Of a DNA stretch of 19,614 bases, positions 6,176-12,876 are shown piece by piece. The notes beneath the pieces were generated by a model. The model saw only the letters and a program-made list of their open reading frames with translations. It was not told the origin of the DNA and made no database searches. Where the stretch lies: contig CALCTW010000117.1 in the NCBI GenBank assembly GCA_937907055.1, forward strand, positions 1 to 19,614. Direction: 5' to 3'. Positions within the stretch are counted from its first letter, which is position 1. The number at the start of each line of letters is the position of its first letter. The translations under genes were made by a program, and so were the position numbers. This DNA is from an uncultured Clostridia bacterium (GTDB lineage: Bacteria; Bacillota; Clostridia; Christensenellales; Aristaeellaceae).

Positions 6176-7372
6176 ATGCTGACTTCACTGGGGATCATTT
6201 TTCTGGTCGGGCTCGCCATGGCGGCCATCTGCAAGCAGCTCCGTCTGCCGCGCATCATCGGCATGCTCGTCTGCGGCATCGTCACCGGGCCGTTCGTGCT
6301 GGATTGGCTGGATCCGTCCATCCTCGGCATCTCGGCGGAGCTGCGGCGCATGGCGCTGATCATCATCCTGATCAAGGCCGGGTTATCGCTCAATATCACG
6401 GAACTGAAAAAGGTGGGGCGTCCGGCGCTGCTGATGTCCTTCCTTCCGGCTTTGTTTGAGATCGGCGGCTGCATGCTGCTGGCGCCGCTGCTGCTCCATG
6501 TCACGCTGATCGAGGCCGCGGTGATCGGCGCGGTGCTGGGGGCGGTCTCACCGGCTGTGGTGGTGCCGCGCATGGTGGCGCTGATGGAGGAGAAGGTGGG
6601 CACGGCAAAGCAGATCCCGCAGCTGATCCTGGCCGGGGCCTCGCTGGATGATGTGTTCGTCATTGTGCTGTTTTCCACCTTTACCGGCCTCGCGCAGGGG
6701 AAGAGCGGCGGCGCGGCGGAGCTGCTGCAGATCCCGGTCTCCATCGTGCTGGGCATCCTGGCCGGTATCCTCACCGGCCTTGTGCTCGCGTTTGTGTTTG
6801 AGACCGCGCACCGCCGGGGGCATTCCATCCGTCAGAGCATCAAGGTGATCATCGTTCTCGGCTGCGCTTTTATGCTGATGGCGGTGGAGGGATGGCTGGA
6901 GGGGAAGATCGCCCTGTCCGGCTTGCTCGCGGTCATGAGCATGGCCTGCGCGGTGCAGCTGCGCTGCCGCAGGGAAGTATCTGCCGATCTTTCCGCCAAA
7001 TACGGCAGGCTATGGCTCGCAGCGGAGATCGTGCTGTTCGTGCTGGTCGGCGCGGCGGTGGATATCCGCTACACGCTGGAGGCCGGGCCCATGGCGCTGG
7101 TGCTCATTCTGGGCGCGCTCGTTTTCCGTTCGCTCGGCGTTCTGCTGAGCCTGATCGGCACACGGCTGAACCGAAAGGAGCGCTGCTATTGTGTCATCGC
7201 CTATCTGCCCAAGGCCACCGTACAGGCTGCCATCGGCTCGGTACCGCTGGCCATGGGTCTCTCCTGCGGCGGGCTGGTGCTGTCCGTGGCCGTGCTGTCC
7301 ATCCTGATCACCGCCCCGCTGGGCGCGATCGGCATGGATCTGAGCGCTTCGAGGCTGCTTGAAAAGGAATGA
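6176..7372 (+). CDS. CPA-family cation/proton antiporter, fluoride-riboswitch controlled
   Basis: 398 aa with about 12-13 hydrophobic segments over nearly the full length (Na_H_Exchanger fold, PF00999). Typical features are RLPRIIGMLVCGIVTGP (23-39), the unwound-helix region AVLGAVSPAVVVPRM (119-133), and the ion-site pair Asp158-Asp159 in AGASLDDVFVIV. Paired acidic residues mark the electrogenic CPA2-like type. There is no C-terminal cytosolic regulatory domain. AGGAGGAG lies 5 nt before the ATG. The transcript begins with a fluoride riboswitch, and genes of this antiporter family are known among fluoride-switch targets. A role in fluoride resistance, either directly or through ion/pH homeostasis, is therefore likely. 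No clear terminator follows; a new promoter begins about 40 nt after the stop. Confidence 0.9.
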   Translation: MLTSLGIIFLVGLAMAAICKQLRLPRIIGMLVCGIVTGPFVLDWLDPSILGISAELRRMALIIILIKAGLSLNITELKKVGRPALLMSFLPALFEIGGCMLLAPLLLHVTLIEAAVIGAVLGAVSPAVVVPRMVALMEEKVGTAKQIPQLILAGASLDDVFVIVLFSTFTGLAQGKSGGAAELLQIPVSIVLGILAGILTGLVLAFVFETAHRRGHSIRQSIKVIIVLGCAFMLMAVEGWLEGKIALSGLLAVMSMACAVQLRCRREVSADLSAKYGRLWLAAEIVLFVLVGAAVDIRYTLEAGPMALVLILGALVFRSLGVLLSLIGTRLNRKERCYCVIAYLPKATVQAAIGSVPLAMGLSCGGLVLSVAVLSILITAPLGAIGMDLSASRLLEKE

Positions 7373-7411
7373 TTTTTCTGCCGCTCCCGGCCTTCCCGCG
7401 TGCCCTTTGAG

Positions 7412-7440
7412 TTGTGAAATGGGGCGGCGGATGGTATAAT
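7412..7440 (+). promoter_or_regulatory. Promoter of the CotH-like gene
   Basis: TTGTGA (7412-7417), a 17-nt spacer and a consensus TATAAT (7435-7440). The message would start near 7447, giving a short leader of about 25 nt before the ATG at 7472. Confidence 0.75.
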
Positions 7441-7471
7441 ACTGTTATTCTGTGGATAAAGGATGATTGTA

Positions 7472-9571
7472 ATGAAGAAGAGCAGGGTATGGACAGGGCT
7501 GTTGCTGCTGTTGCTGCTGTTGATCGCCGCCGCGGGTCACGCGGAGGAAGAGCGGCCCGCGCCGCCGGTGTTTTCCCGGGAAGCAGGCTTTTATGATGAG
7601 CTTTTTTATCTGGAGCTGTCCTCTCCGGAAGGTGCTGAAATATGGTACACGCTGGACAGCACCGATCCTGCCGTATCCAGAACGGCTGTCTGCTACACAC
7701 GCCCCATCGAGATCGCGAATAATAACAGCGATATCAACCGCGCCTCTTCCGTGATGGGCATCAGCCTGAATGGCAGCAGCCTGCCCAAGGGCCCGGTGGA
7801 AAAGGGTCAGGTGGTGCGCGCGGTCTGCCGGGATGCCGAAGGATGTGTGAGCGATGAGGCGGTCAACACCTACTTTATCAAAAAGCGTAAGCCGTATTAC
7901 AAGCAGATGACGGTCATCAGCATGGTCATCGATCACGAAGCCCTCTTTGATAAGGAGACCGGCATCTATGTGATCGGCAATCAGTATTATCGCTGGAAGG
8001 ACAGCGATGATTTTGTGCTGTATGACGATCCGTCCGATTCCGCGAATGTCACCAATTACAATTCCTCGGGCCGCGAGTGGGAGCGCCCGTGCAGTATTCA
8101 GGTGTTTGAGCAGGGAAAGGCTGTTTTCAGCCAGGCTGTGGGCGTACGCCTCAGCGGTAACTGGTCCCGCGCGGCGGTGCAGAAGAGCTTCAAGTTCTTT
8201 GCCCGCAAGGAATACGGCGACGGCAAAATGCGCTATGCCTTCTTCGGCGATGATTGCACGGATATGAACGGCGAATCCATCGTCAAGTTTGATAAGATCG
8301 TCCTGCGCAACGGCGGCAATGATAACGGCGGCGTTCATTTCCGGGATGACCTCAATCAGCAGCTGATGAGCGGCCTGAATGTATCCGTACAGGCGAAGAA
8401 GGAATGCATCCTGTTCATCAACGGCGAATACTGGGGCATGTACACCCTTCAGGAAACGCCGGATGATCATTACCTTTCCGCGCATTACGGCATCAAGGAG
8501 AACAACATCACTGTCATCAAGAACGGCGAATGGGAAGGGGATGAGGCGGTCTATCAGTCCTACCGCGATCTGTACGATGCCGTTCAGACCATGGACCTTA
8601 CGGATGCCGATCATTACGCTTTTGTCTGCGAAAATATCGATATCAACGGCTTTATTGATTATATGGCTGCCGAAAGCTATATCAACAACTGGGATTTCGC
8701 GCCCAATATCAATAACTGGATGATCTGGCGCGCCAATGAGCCCATTGAGGGCAACCCCTACGCGGATGGCAGATGGCGCTTTGTGGTGTATGATACGGAG
8801 TTCTCTCTGGGCCTGTACGGCAGCGACAACACCCGGTATTCGGTGGATTATTTTTCAGCCATGGATCTGTCCGCCGACGCGCTGGGGCTCCCGGCGTTGT
8901 TTGTCAGGCTGCTTCAGAATGACACCTTCCGCGCCGCCTTCCATGACCGCTATCTTGAACTTGTGGACACGATTTTTGACCCCGCCCATGTCATGCCGCT
9001 CATCGATGCCTATGTATCGCGCGAGCGGGAGGCCTTCATCGATACCATGAGCCGCTTCAACATGTGGAATAACTTTGATAACGATGTGGAGCGGGTGCGT
9101 GATTTCTTCCGCCGCCGGGCCGAATACGCGCTTTATCATCTGGAAAAGGTGTGCGCCTCCGGCGTTACCGAAGAGGCGAAAAGCAGCGAGTGGCATAGCT
9201 GGACGGGCGATTGTATGGGCTCCGGTTACGAGCTGCCGGATGGTTCGCTTCGCGTCGAGACCCTCAAAAAGGGCAGTGAGGACTGGCAGAATCAGCTGTG
9301 GATGACCATGCCCCTCGAAAAGGGGAAGACCTACACCGTCTCCTTCTCCATCTCCTGCGATCACACCCGTGTCATCACCTTCTGCGTGCAGCGGGACGGG
9401 GGAGACTATGAAAACTACTTTGTCAAATGGCCGGTCGCCGCGCCCGAAGCCGCCGCGTATGAATACACCTTCACCATGAAGAAGGATTGCGAAAGCGCCA
9501 AGCTGGCCTTCTTCTGCGGCAGCGCGGAGGGCACCTACACGATCACGGATTTCACTGTGACGGTGGAGTGA
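7472..9571 (+). CDS. Secreted CotH-family protein (putative extracellular protein kinase) with sugar-binding-like flanking domains
   Basis: 699 aa from ATG 7472, with AAAGGA 8 nt upstream; the ATG at 7463 lacks a site. A signal peptide is present with a leucine-run core coded by tandem CTGTTGCTG units, ending near GHAEE. Residues ~30-120 resemble a chitobiase-type C-terminal domain (AEIWYTLDSTDP). Residues ~150-555 are the CotH domain: VGVRLSGNWSR, LRNGGNDNGGVHFRDDL, INGEYWGMYTLQE, ESYINNWDFAPNINNW and FVVYDTEFSLGLY with Asp441. In Bacillus, CotH is an atypical kinase that phosphorylates spore-coat proteins, and related domains occur in gut and cellulosome-linked secreted proteins. The last ~140 residues look like a beta-sandwich carbohydrate-binding module. 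A surface or extracellular role is clear; the kinase substrate is unknown. It stands alone with its own promoter. Confidence 0.9.
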   Translation: MKKSRVWTGLLLLLLLLIAAAGHAEEERPAPPVFSREAGFYDELFYLELSSPEGAEIWYTLDSTDPAVSRTAVCYTRPIEIANNNSDINRASSVMGISLNGSSLPKGPVEKGQVVRAVCRDAEGCVSDEAVNTYFIKKRKPYYKQMTVISMVIDHEALFDKETGIYVIGNQYYRWKDSDDFVLYDDPSDSANVTNYNSSGREWERPCSIQVFEQGKAVFSQAVGVRLSGNWSRAAVQKSFKFFARKEYGDGKMRYAFFGDDCTDMNGESIVKFDKIVLRNGGNDNGGVHFRDDLNQQLMSGLNVSVQAKKECILFINGEYWGMYTLQETPDDHYLSAHYGIKENNITVIKNGEWEGDEAVYQSYRDLYDAVQTMDLTDADHYAFVCENIDINGFIDYMAAESYINNWDFAPNINNWMIWRANEPIEGNPYADGRWRFVVYDTEFSLGLYGSDNTRYSVDYFSAMDLSADALGLPALFVRLLQNDTFRAAFHDRYLELVDTIFDPAHVMPLIDAYVSREREAFIDTMSRFNMWNNFDNDVERVRDFFRRRAEYALYHLEKVCASGVTEEAKSSEWHSWTGDCMGSGYELPDGSLRVETLKKGSEDWQNQLWMTMPLEKGKTYTVSFSISCDHTRVITFCVQRDGGDYENYFVKWPVAAPEAAAYEYTFTMKKDCESAKLAFFCGSAEGTYTITDFTVTVE

Positions 9572-9634
9572 GGGGAAAACAGTCAAAAAAACATTTTTTT
9601 GTCGCAAAATACATGTTTTTGACCATAAATTACA

Positions 9635-9664
9635 TTGATAAAAACAAGCTGCTGAGTATATAAT
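9635..9664 (+). promoter_or_regulatory. Promoter of the RNA upstream of DUF3800
   Basis: TTGATA (9635-9640), an 18-nt spacer and TATAAT (9659-9664). The predicted start near 9671 coincides with the first hairpin of the structured RNA. Confidence 0.75.
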
Positions 9665-9670
9665 ATTGGT

Positions 9671-9779
9671 GCAGGGAGAAATCCGCTGTCTACCTCGCAG
9701 AACCGAATGAAAGTTTAAGCGCTATGTGTTAGCGCCGGCTGCGAGGATCACAAAAAAACCGCAGTAGTGCGGTTTTTTT
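9671..9779 (+). ncRNA. Structured RNA upstream of a DUF3800 gene, ending in an intrinsic terminator
   Basis: About 109 nt. P1: CAG-GGA-GAAA-UCC-(G)-CUG (9672-9688), a GNRA-capped hairpin. P2: CCUCGCAG (9693-9700) pairs perfectly with CUGCGAGG (9739-9746) and extends by CCG/CGG (9703-9705 with 9736-9738) past an AA bulge. P3: GCGCUA/UAGCGC (9719-9724 with 9730-9735), stacked directly on P2. The P3 loop UGUGU may form a pseudoknot with UCACA just 3' of P2 (9748-9752). A terminator, AAAAAAACCGCA-GUAG-UGCGG plus seven U (9752-9779), ends it 18 nt before the DUF3800 start. Several RNA motifs named DUF3800-I to -XI have been reported upstream of such genes. Which one, if any, this matches needs a covariance search. 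Confidence 0.75.
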
Positions 9780-9796
9780 ATGCAAAGGATAAAGAC

Positions 9797-10456
9797 ATGA
9801 ACATTTTTGTCTATTCGGACGAATCAGGCGTGTTTGATAAGATGCATAACGATTACTTCGTCTTTGGCGGAGTGATTTTGCTATCAGGTGAAGCGCAGGG
9901 TAAGGCCCAAAGAAAATATGTTCATGCAGAGAATGAGGCAAAACAAGCACTCAATCTGGGCGATCATGATGAAGCCAAAGCAACCGCAATTAATAATAAA
10001 TGGCGCTCAAAGTTATTCAGAGCAACAACGCAAGAGTATAGGTTTGGTGTTATCATCGACCAGCAATATGTACTTGACAGGATTTTTGCTGATAAGAAGA
10101 CAAAACAACGCTATCTGGATTATGTTTACAAGATTGTTGTAAAGCGCGCTTTCCAAAACTTGATTGATTTACAACTAATCAATCCGGACGATGTGACAGA
10201 CATCCGTTTTTATGTTGATGAGCATACAACGGCAACAAACGGGCGCTATGAATTGTGTGAGGCATTAGAGCAAGAATTCAAGTTAGGAACCAGTAATTTT
10301 AGTACAATGACTTTTTATCCGCCGTTGTTCCCCAAAATGAAAAAACTATCGGTGACATATTGCAATTCTGCAACAGTACCATTGATCAGAGCTGCTGATA
10401 TTATCGCTAACAAGATTTACTATTATGCCTGTAAAAACCCTCAATACTGTTCATAG
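9797..10456 (+). CDS. DUF3800 protein, predicted RNase H-like fold
   Basis: 219 aa from ATG 9797, with AAAGGA 7 nt upstream; longer in-frame starts run into the terminator. Three conserved DUF3800 (PF12686) blocks are present: N-terminal strand IFVYSDESG (Asp8-Glu9), central FYVDEHTTATNGRYELCEAL (Asp141-Glu142), and C-terminal VPLIRAADIIANKIYYY (Asp201). Their layout of acidic residues at the ends of strands and on a helix resembles RNase H-like nucleases; this is inference from the pattern. Function is unknown. DUF3800 genes recur in mobile and defence contexts, often after a structured RNA, as here. The coding region is clearly AT-richer than the upstream CotH gene, pointing to horizontal arrival. 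Confidence 0.88.
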   Translation: MNIFVYSDESGVFDKMHNDYFVFGGVILLSGEAQGKAQRKYVHAENEAKQALNLGDHDEAKATAINNKWRSKLFRATTQEYRFGVIIDQQYVLDRIFADKKTKQRYLDYVYKIVVKRAFQNLIDLQLINPDDVTDIRFYVDEHTTATNGRYELCEALEQEFKLGTSNFSTMTFYPPLFPKMKKLSVTYCNSATVPLIRAADIIANKIYYYACKNPQYCS

Positions 10457-10507
10457 AAAGAAAACCTTTTTGTAATTAGGCAACCTTAAGAATAGTGATG
10501 CATATAA

Positions 10508-10542
10508 CAAAAACAGATTGACAAACCTGTTTTTGTTTTTTT
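10508..10542. terminator. Terminator after the DUF3800 gene
   Basis: CAAAAACAG/CTGTTTTTG stem (10508-10516 with 10527-10535) followed by seven T residues on the plus strand. The A-rich 5' arm gives some U-tract on the minus strand too, so it may also end the convergent Xre transcript. Between 10457 and 10507 nothing else is seen. Confidence 0.75.
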
Positions 10543-10604
10543 AGTCTTAACGTACACCATTTATATAATGAATCAGTGTAAATGCCTGACAGGGATAATG
10601 CTCC

Positions 10605-10764
10605 TTATGACCGAATATCCCTGTATTTCTGCTCCACGTCTTTCGTTTTATCGGCGATCTCCTCGGCAATACTCCGGCAATCCTTCACGCTTATCCCGGC
10701 GGTTTTTCCGTTTCCGTCCACCGTTGTGGAATGCTCGCTATACGTTGATCTTATGTTCTTTCAC
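10605..10764 (-). pseudogene. Frameshifted small gene downstream of the Xre regulator
   Basis: A GTG at 10764 with AGGAGG 6 nt upstream starts VKEHKIN and then meets TAG after eight codons. Skipping one base restores an open frame: YSEHSTTVDGNGKTAGISVK, then DCRSIAEEIADKTKDVEQKY and RDIRS, then TAA at 10605. The total length is 53 codons plus one base. The hydrophilic, helical C-terminus looks like a real small protein of about 52 aa. It overlaps the end of the regulator gene, so the two were probably translated in tandem. It could be a decayed partner of the regulator, or a programmed +1 shift; no homologue is recognised. Confidence 0.45.
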
Positions 10765-11026
10765 GAATGACCTCCTCAATGCTGTTATAGGTCACTTGTG
10801 TGAAAAGGTTTTTGATTTCATCCACCTGATCCAGCGCTACGGCCAGCTTTGTCAGCGAAATGAGAGAGATCTGCCCTGTGGTCTCAAAGCGCTTGATACT
10901 GCCGAAGCTCACATTGCTTCTCTCGCTCAGCTGCTGTTGTGATAGACCGCGCCGTTTGCGGATGGCGGTCAGCCGTCCGGCCAGTGCAAGGTTGATCTCC
11001 TCCGGGGTTTCCCATACAAAACTCAT
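10751..11026 (-). CDS. Xre-family helix-turn-helix transcriptional regulator
   Basis: 91 aa. The Xre/Cro HTH occupies about residues 15-62: LAGRLTAIRKRRGLSQQQLS, ERSNVSFGSIKRFETTG, then QISLISLTKLAVAL. The second ATG (11026) is the start because GGAGG lies 5 nt before it; the earlier ATG at 11038 overlaps that site. Directly upstream are two identical palindromes covering the promoter, so it almost certainly represses itself. Its end overlaps a small frameshifted gene, an arrangement common for toxin-antitoxin or phage-type regulator operons. Which genes it controls beyond itself is unknown. Confidence 0.85.
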   Translation of the reverse strand: MSFVWETPEEINLALAGRLTAIRKRRGLSQQQLSERSNVSFGSIKRFETTGQISLISLTKLAVALDQVDEIKNLFTQVTYNSIEEVIRERT

Positions 11027-11041
11027 AGCGTCCTCCATATG

Positions 11042-11095
11042 GATAATATATTATCTAAAATCGGCAAAAATAAGCAAAACGGATAATATATTATC
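11042..11095 (-). promoter_or_regulatory. Twin palindromic operators over the Xre promoter
   Basis: The perfect 14-bp palindrome GATAATATATTATC occurs twice, at 11042-11055 and 11082-11095, each flanked identically by G and T, with 40 bp between centres (about four helical turns). A minus-strand promoter lies between them: TTGCTT (11072-11077), a 16-nt spacer, GATAAT (11050-11055), so the proximal operator covers the -10 box. This fits cooperative autorepression by the Xre dimer. Confidence 0.8.
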
Positions 11096-11205
11096 TGTTT
11101 GGATCATATCATACACCTCCGCTTTTTGCAAGCAAAATAACGATCTGCATTTCTGCGGCAATACAGCGCCGCCCCGCGCGCCGCGGCACACGCGCGTAAA
11201 CGGTT

Positions 11206-11237
11206 CACAAAAGGGAGAGGCGCCAAGCCTCTCCCTT
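11206..11237 (-). terminator. Terminator behind the 11269-11493 gene remnant
   Basis: AAGGGAGAGGC-loop-GCCTCTCCCTT, an 11-bp stem (11211-11221 with 11227-11237), followed on the minus strand by UUUUGUG. It sits about 30 nt after the stop of the remnant frame, which supports that frame once having been expressed. Confidence 0.7.
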
Positions 11238-11268
11238 CGGTTAAGATCAGAGATGTATTTCGGTTCAT

Positions 11269-11493
11269 TCACAGCCCGTCGACAGAAGTATTGGGCACGG
11301 GTTCCGCTGCTGGTACGGGTTCGGTCAGCGCGTCCGCCGTGGCCAGCCAATCAAAGCCATCGGCGCAGAGATAGGTCAGTCCCAGATAGGAAGGCTTCCC
11401 ATTGTATACGTGAGAAGAATCTTTGCTGAGTCGTAGAGAATAATTTATAAAGTATAGTTTATCTTTGCCATTCCAAGCACTGCATTTTTTACA
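11269..11493 (-). pseudogene. C-terminal remnant of an unidentified protein gene
   Basis: An open frame without a start codon runs from just after a TGA at 11494 to TGA at 11269, giving about 74 residues. They include WNGKDKLYFINYSLRLSKDS, then SHVYNGKPSYLGLTYLCADG and FDWLATADALTEPVPAAEPV. The composition and the terminator immediately behind argue for a real C-terminus. Upstream, other frames hold short protein-like stretches (e.g. MKIDRKNHDDVKNAVLGMAK near 11455-11523) broken by stops, suggesting frameshifts and decay. The family is not recognised. Confidence 0.45.
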
Positions 11494-11697
11494 TCATCAT
11501 GGTTTTTTCTATCTATTTTCATTTTGAAGGAACAGATGATTCCCCTAAATCTGTGATTTCTATGATTCACGCGTGGTTCTCGTAGGGAATCCCTTTAAGA
11601 AAACCTGACAATAAGTGATCACAGAATATGGTCTGGAAGGAAAACATCATTCTGACATTGAATTATTACATATATCAACTCATTGGAGGCAAACGCT

Positions 11698-12609
11698 ATG
11701 AAGAAATGGATCTTGCTGCTGATGTGCGTACTGCTCTGTGTCGTGTGTACAGCTGCGGCAGAGACGAATGGGGACTTTGAGTATCAGGTGCTGGATGACG
11801 GCACGGCGAAGATTACGAAATTTAACGGCAAAGCCAGGAGGGTGGAGATACCCAGTGAGTTGGATGGATTGAAAGTGACGAGTATCGGTGATTCTGCGTT
11901 CTCCAGATGTATGTTGACGCACGTGACGATCCCTGACAGCGTTACCAGTATTGGTGAAAGGGCTTTCTCTTGGTGCAGTAGCTTGACACGTGTAACGATC
12001 CCAGACAGTGTCATCAGCATCGGTGATGAGGCGTTCTTGCTCTGCATCGACCTAATGCATGTGACGATTCCTGAAAGTGTCATCAGCATCGGTAATTCTG
12101 TCTTCTATGGGTGCATCAGTTTGACGAGTGTTACGATTCCAGATAGTGTAACAAGTATTGGGGCAAATCCTTTTGTAGATTGCGAGAAGCTTCAAACGGT
12201 AAATGTTAGCCCTAAGCATCCTGTACTTGCTACCATTGATGGTGTATTGTTCAACAAAGTTGAAAAAAAGCTAATTTGGTATCCCATAGGTCGAAACGAA
12301 ACAAACTATGTCATTCCACAGGGTATTGTTTCAATTGGTGATCAGGCGTTCATGCTTTGCTTCAGCCTAACGAGTGTGGCTATTCCCGACAGCGTTACTG
12401 ACATCGGCAATTCTGCATTTTGGGGGTGTACCAGACTGACAAGCGTGACGATTCCAGACAGCGTCACCAACATCGGGGATAATGCGTTATATAAATGCAA
12501 CAGCTTAACCTTGACAGTGTGTTGTGATTCCTTTGCCGAGCAATATGCCAAAGAGCATAGTATTCCTTTCAACTGGCCCGAAGCGTCCACGGACTGGCTG
12601 AACTGGTAA
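11698..12609 (+). CDS. Secreted BspA-like leucine-rich-repeat protein (LRR_5)
   Basis: 303 aa. The signal peptide is MKKWILLLMCVLLCVVCTAA with cleavage near AAAETNG. The mature part is made of about 23-residue LRR_5 units of the form LTxVTIPDSVTSIGxxAFxxCxS, repeated from about residue 60. A central break (residues ~165-205, VLATIDGVLFNKVEKKLIWY) is also normal for BspA-type proteins. The tail ends FNWPEASTDWLNW with no sorting signal or membrane anchor. BspA-like proteins are surface or secreted adhesins common in gut Firmicutes and protozoa. GGAGG at 11685-11689 lies 8 nt before the ATG, while the upstream TTG at 11683 overlaps that site. The nucleotide repeats follow the protein repeats and are not a separate element. 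Confidence 0.88.
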   Translation: MKKWILLLMCVLLCVVCTAAAETNGDFEYQVLDDGTAKITKFNGKARRVEIPSELDGLKVTSIGDSAFSRCMLTHVTIPDSVTSIGERAFSWCSSLTRVTIPDSVISIGDEAFLLCIDLMHVTIPESVISIGNSVFYGCISLTSVTIPDSVTSIGANPFVDCEKLQTVNVSPKHPVLATIDGVLFNKVEKKLIWYPIGRNETNYVIPQGIVSIGDQAFMLCFSLTSVAIPDSVTDIGNSAFWGCTRLTSVTIPDSVTNIGDNALYKCNSLTLTVCCDSFAEQYAKEHSIPFNWPEASTDWLNW

Positions 12610-12642
12610 CTCACATTGTGCTGTTGTACACCCTGAAAAAAG

Positions 12643-12680
12643 CAGAGCGTAAAGCGGTAGATGCAATACGCTCTGTTTTT
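12643..12680 (+). terminator. Terminator of the BspA-like gene
   Basis: CAGAGCGTA/TACGCTCTG, a 9-bp stem (12643-12651 with 12667-12675), followed by TTTTTG on the plus strand and preceded by six A residues. It lies 33 nt after the stop codon. Confidence 0.85.
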
Positions 12681-12746
12681 GTATATCGAAAACCACACGC
12701 TAAGCCTCTGGTTCAAAAGAACTTAACGATGAGAAAACGCAAAAAA

Positions 12747-12876
12747 CTCCTTTTGCTAAAATAACGAAGCGGTCTGGCAACTGCAACGAAAGCAAAAGGA
12801 GGTCAACAGAATGGTTGAAGACATACATAGTTTATCACATACGAGATTGAACCGTAAATACTATATGCAATACCGG
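12747..12876 (+). mobile_element. Truncated IS200-type left end with the first codons of tnpA
   Basis: CTCCTTTTGCT (12747-12757) and its exact inverse AGCAAAAGGAG (12791-12801) form the long leader hairpin typical of IS200 left ends, which hides the transposase ribosome binding site AAAGGAGG. The ATG at 12811 opens MVEDIHSLSHTRLNRKYYMQ, matching the IS200/IS605 TnpA N-terminus (consensus ...SLSHxxxxCKYHIVF). Similarity then stops at about codon 22, where the oppositely oriented 236-aa gene ends. The HUH and Tyr catalytic parts are absent, so it cannot transpose by itself. Confidence 0.6.

Noticed and set aside
9584..9600. AAAAAAA-CA-TTTTTTT as terminator of the CotH gene
   Set aside because: Only A-T pairs and a two-base loop; too unstable to call a terminator.
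9671..9779. Classic type III toxin-antitoxin RNA
   Set aside because: No tandem repeat units in the RNA, and the protein is not of the ToxN, CptN or TenpN type. Only the layout is shared, so it is reported as a DUF3800-linked RNA instead.
10568..10942. 124-codon plus-strand frame in front of and across the Xre gene
   Set aside because: Antisense to the HTH gene and its small downstream gene, Arg/Ser/Pro-rich, with no ribosome site.
11880..12490. Short regularly spaced repeats resembling a CRISPR or satellite
   Set aside because: They follow the 23-residue LRR_5 protein repeat in frame and vary at codon third positions; there are no unique spacers.
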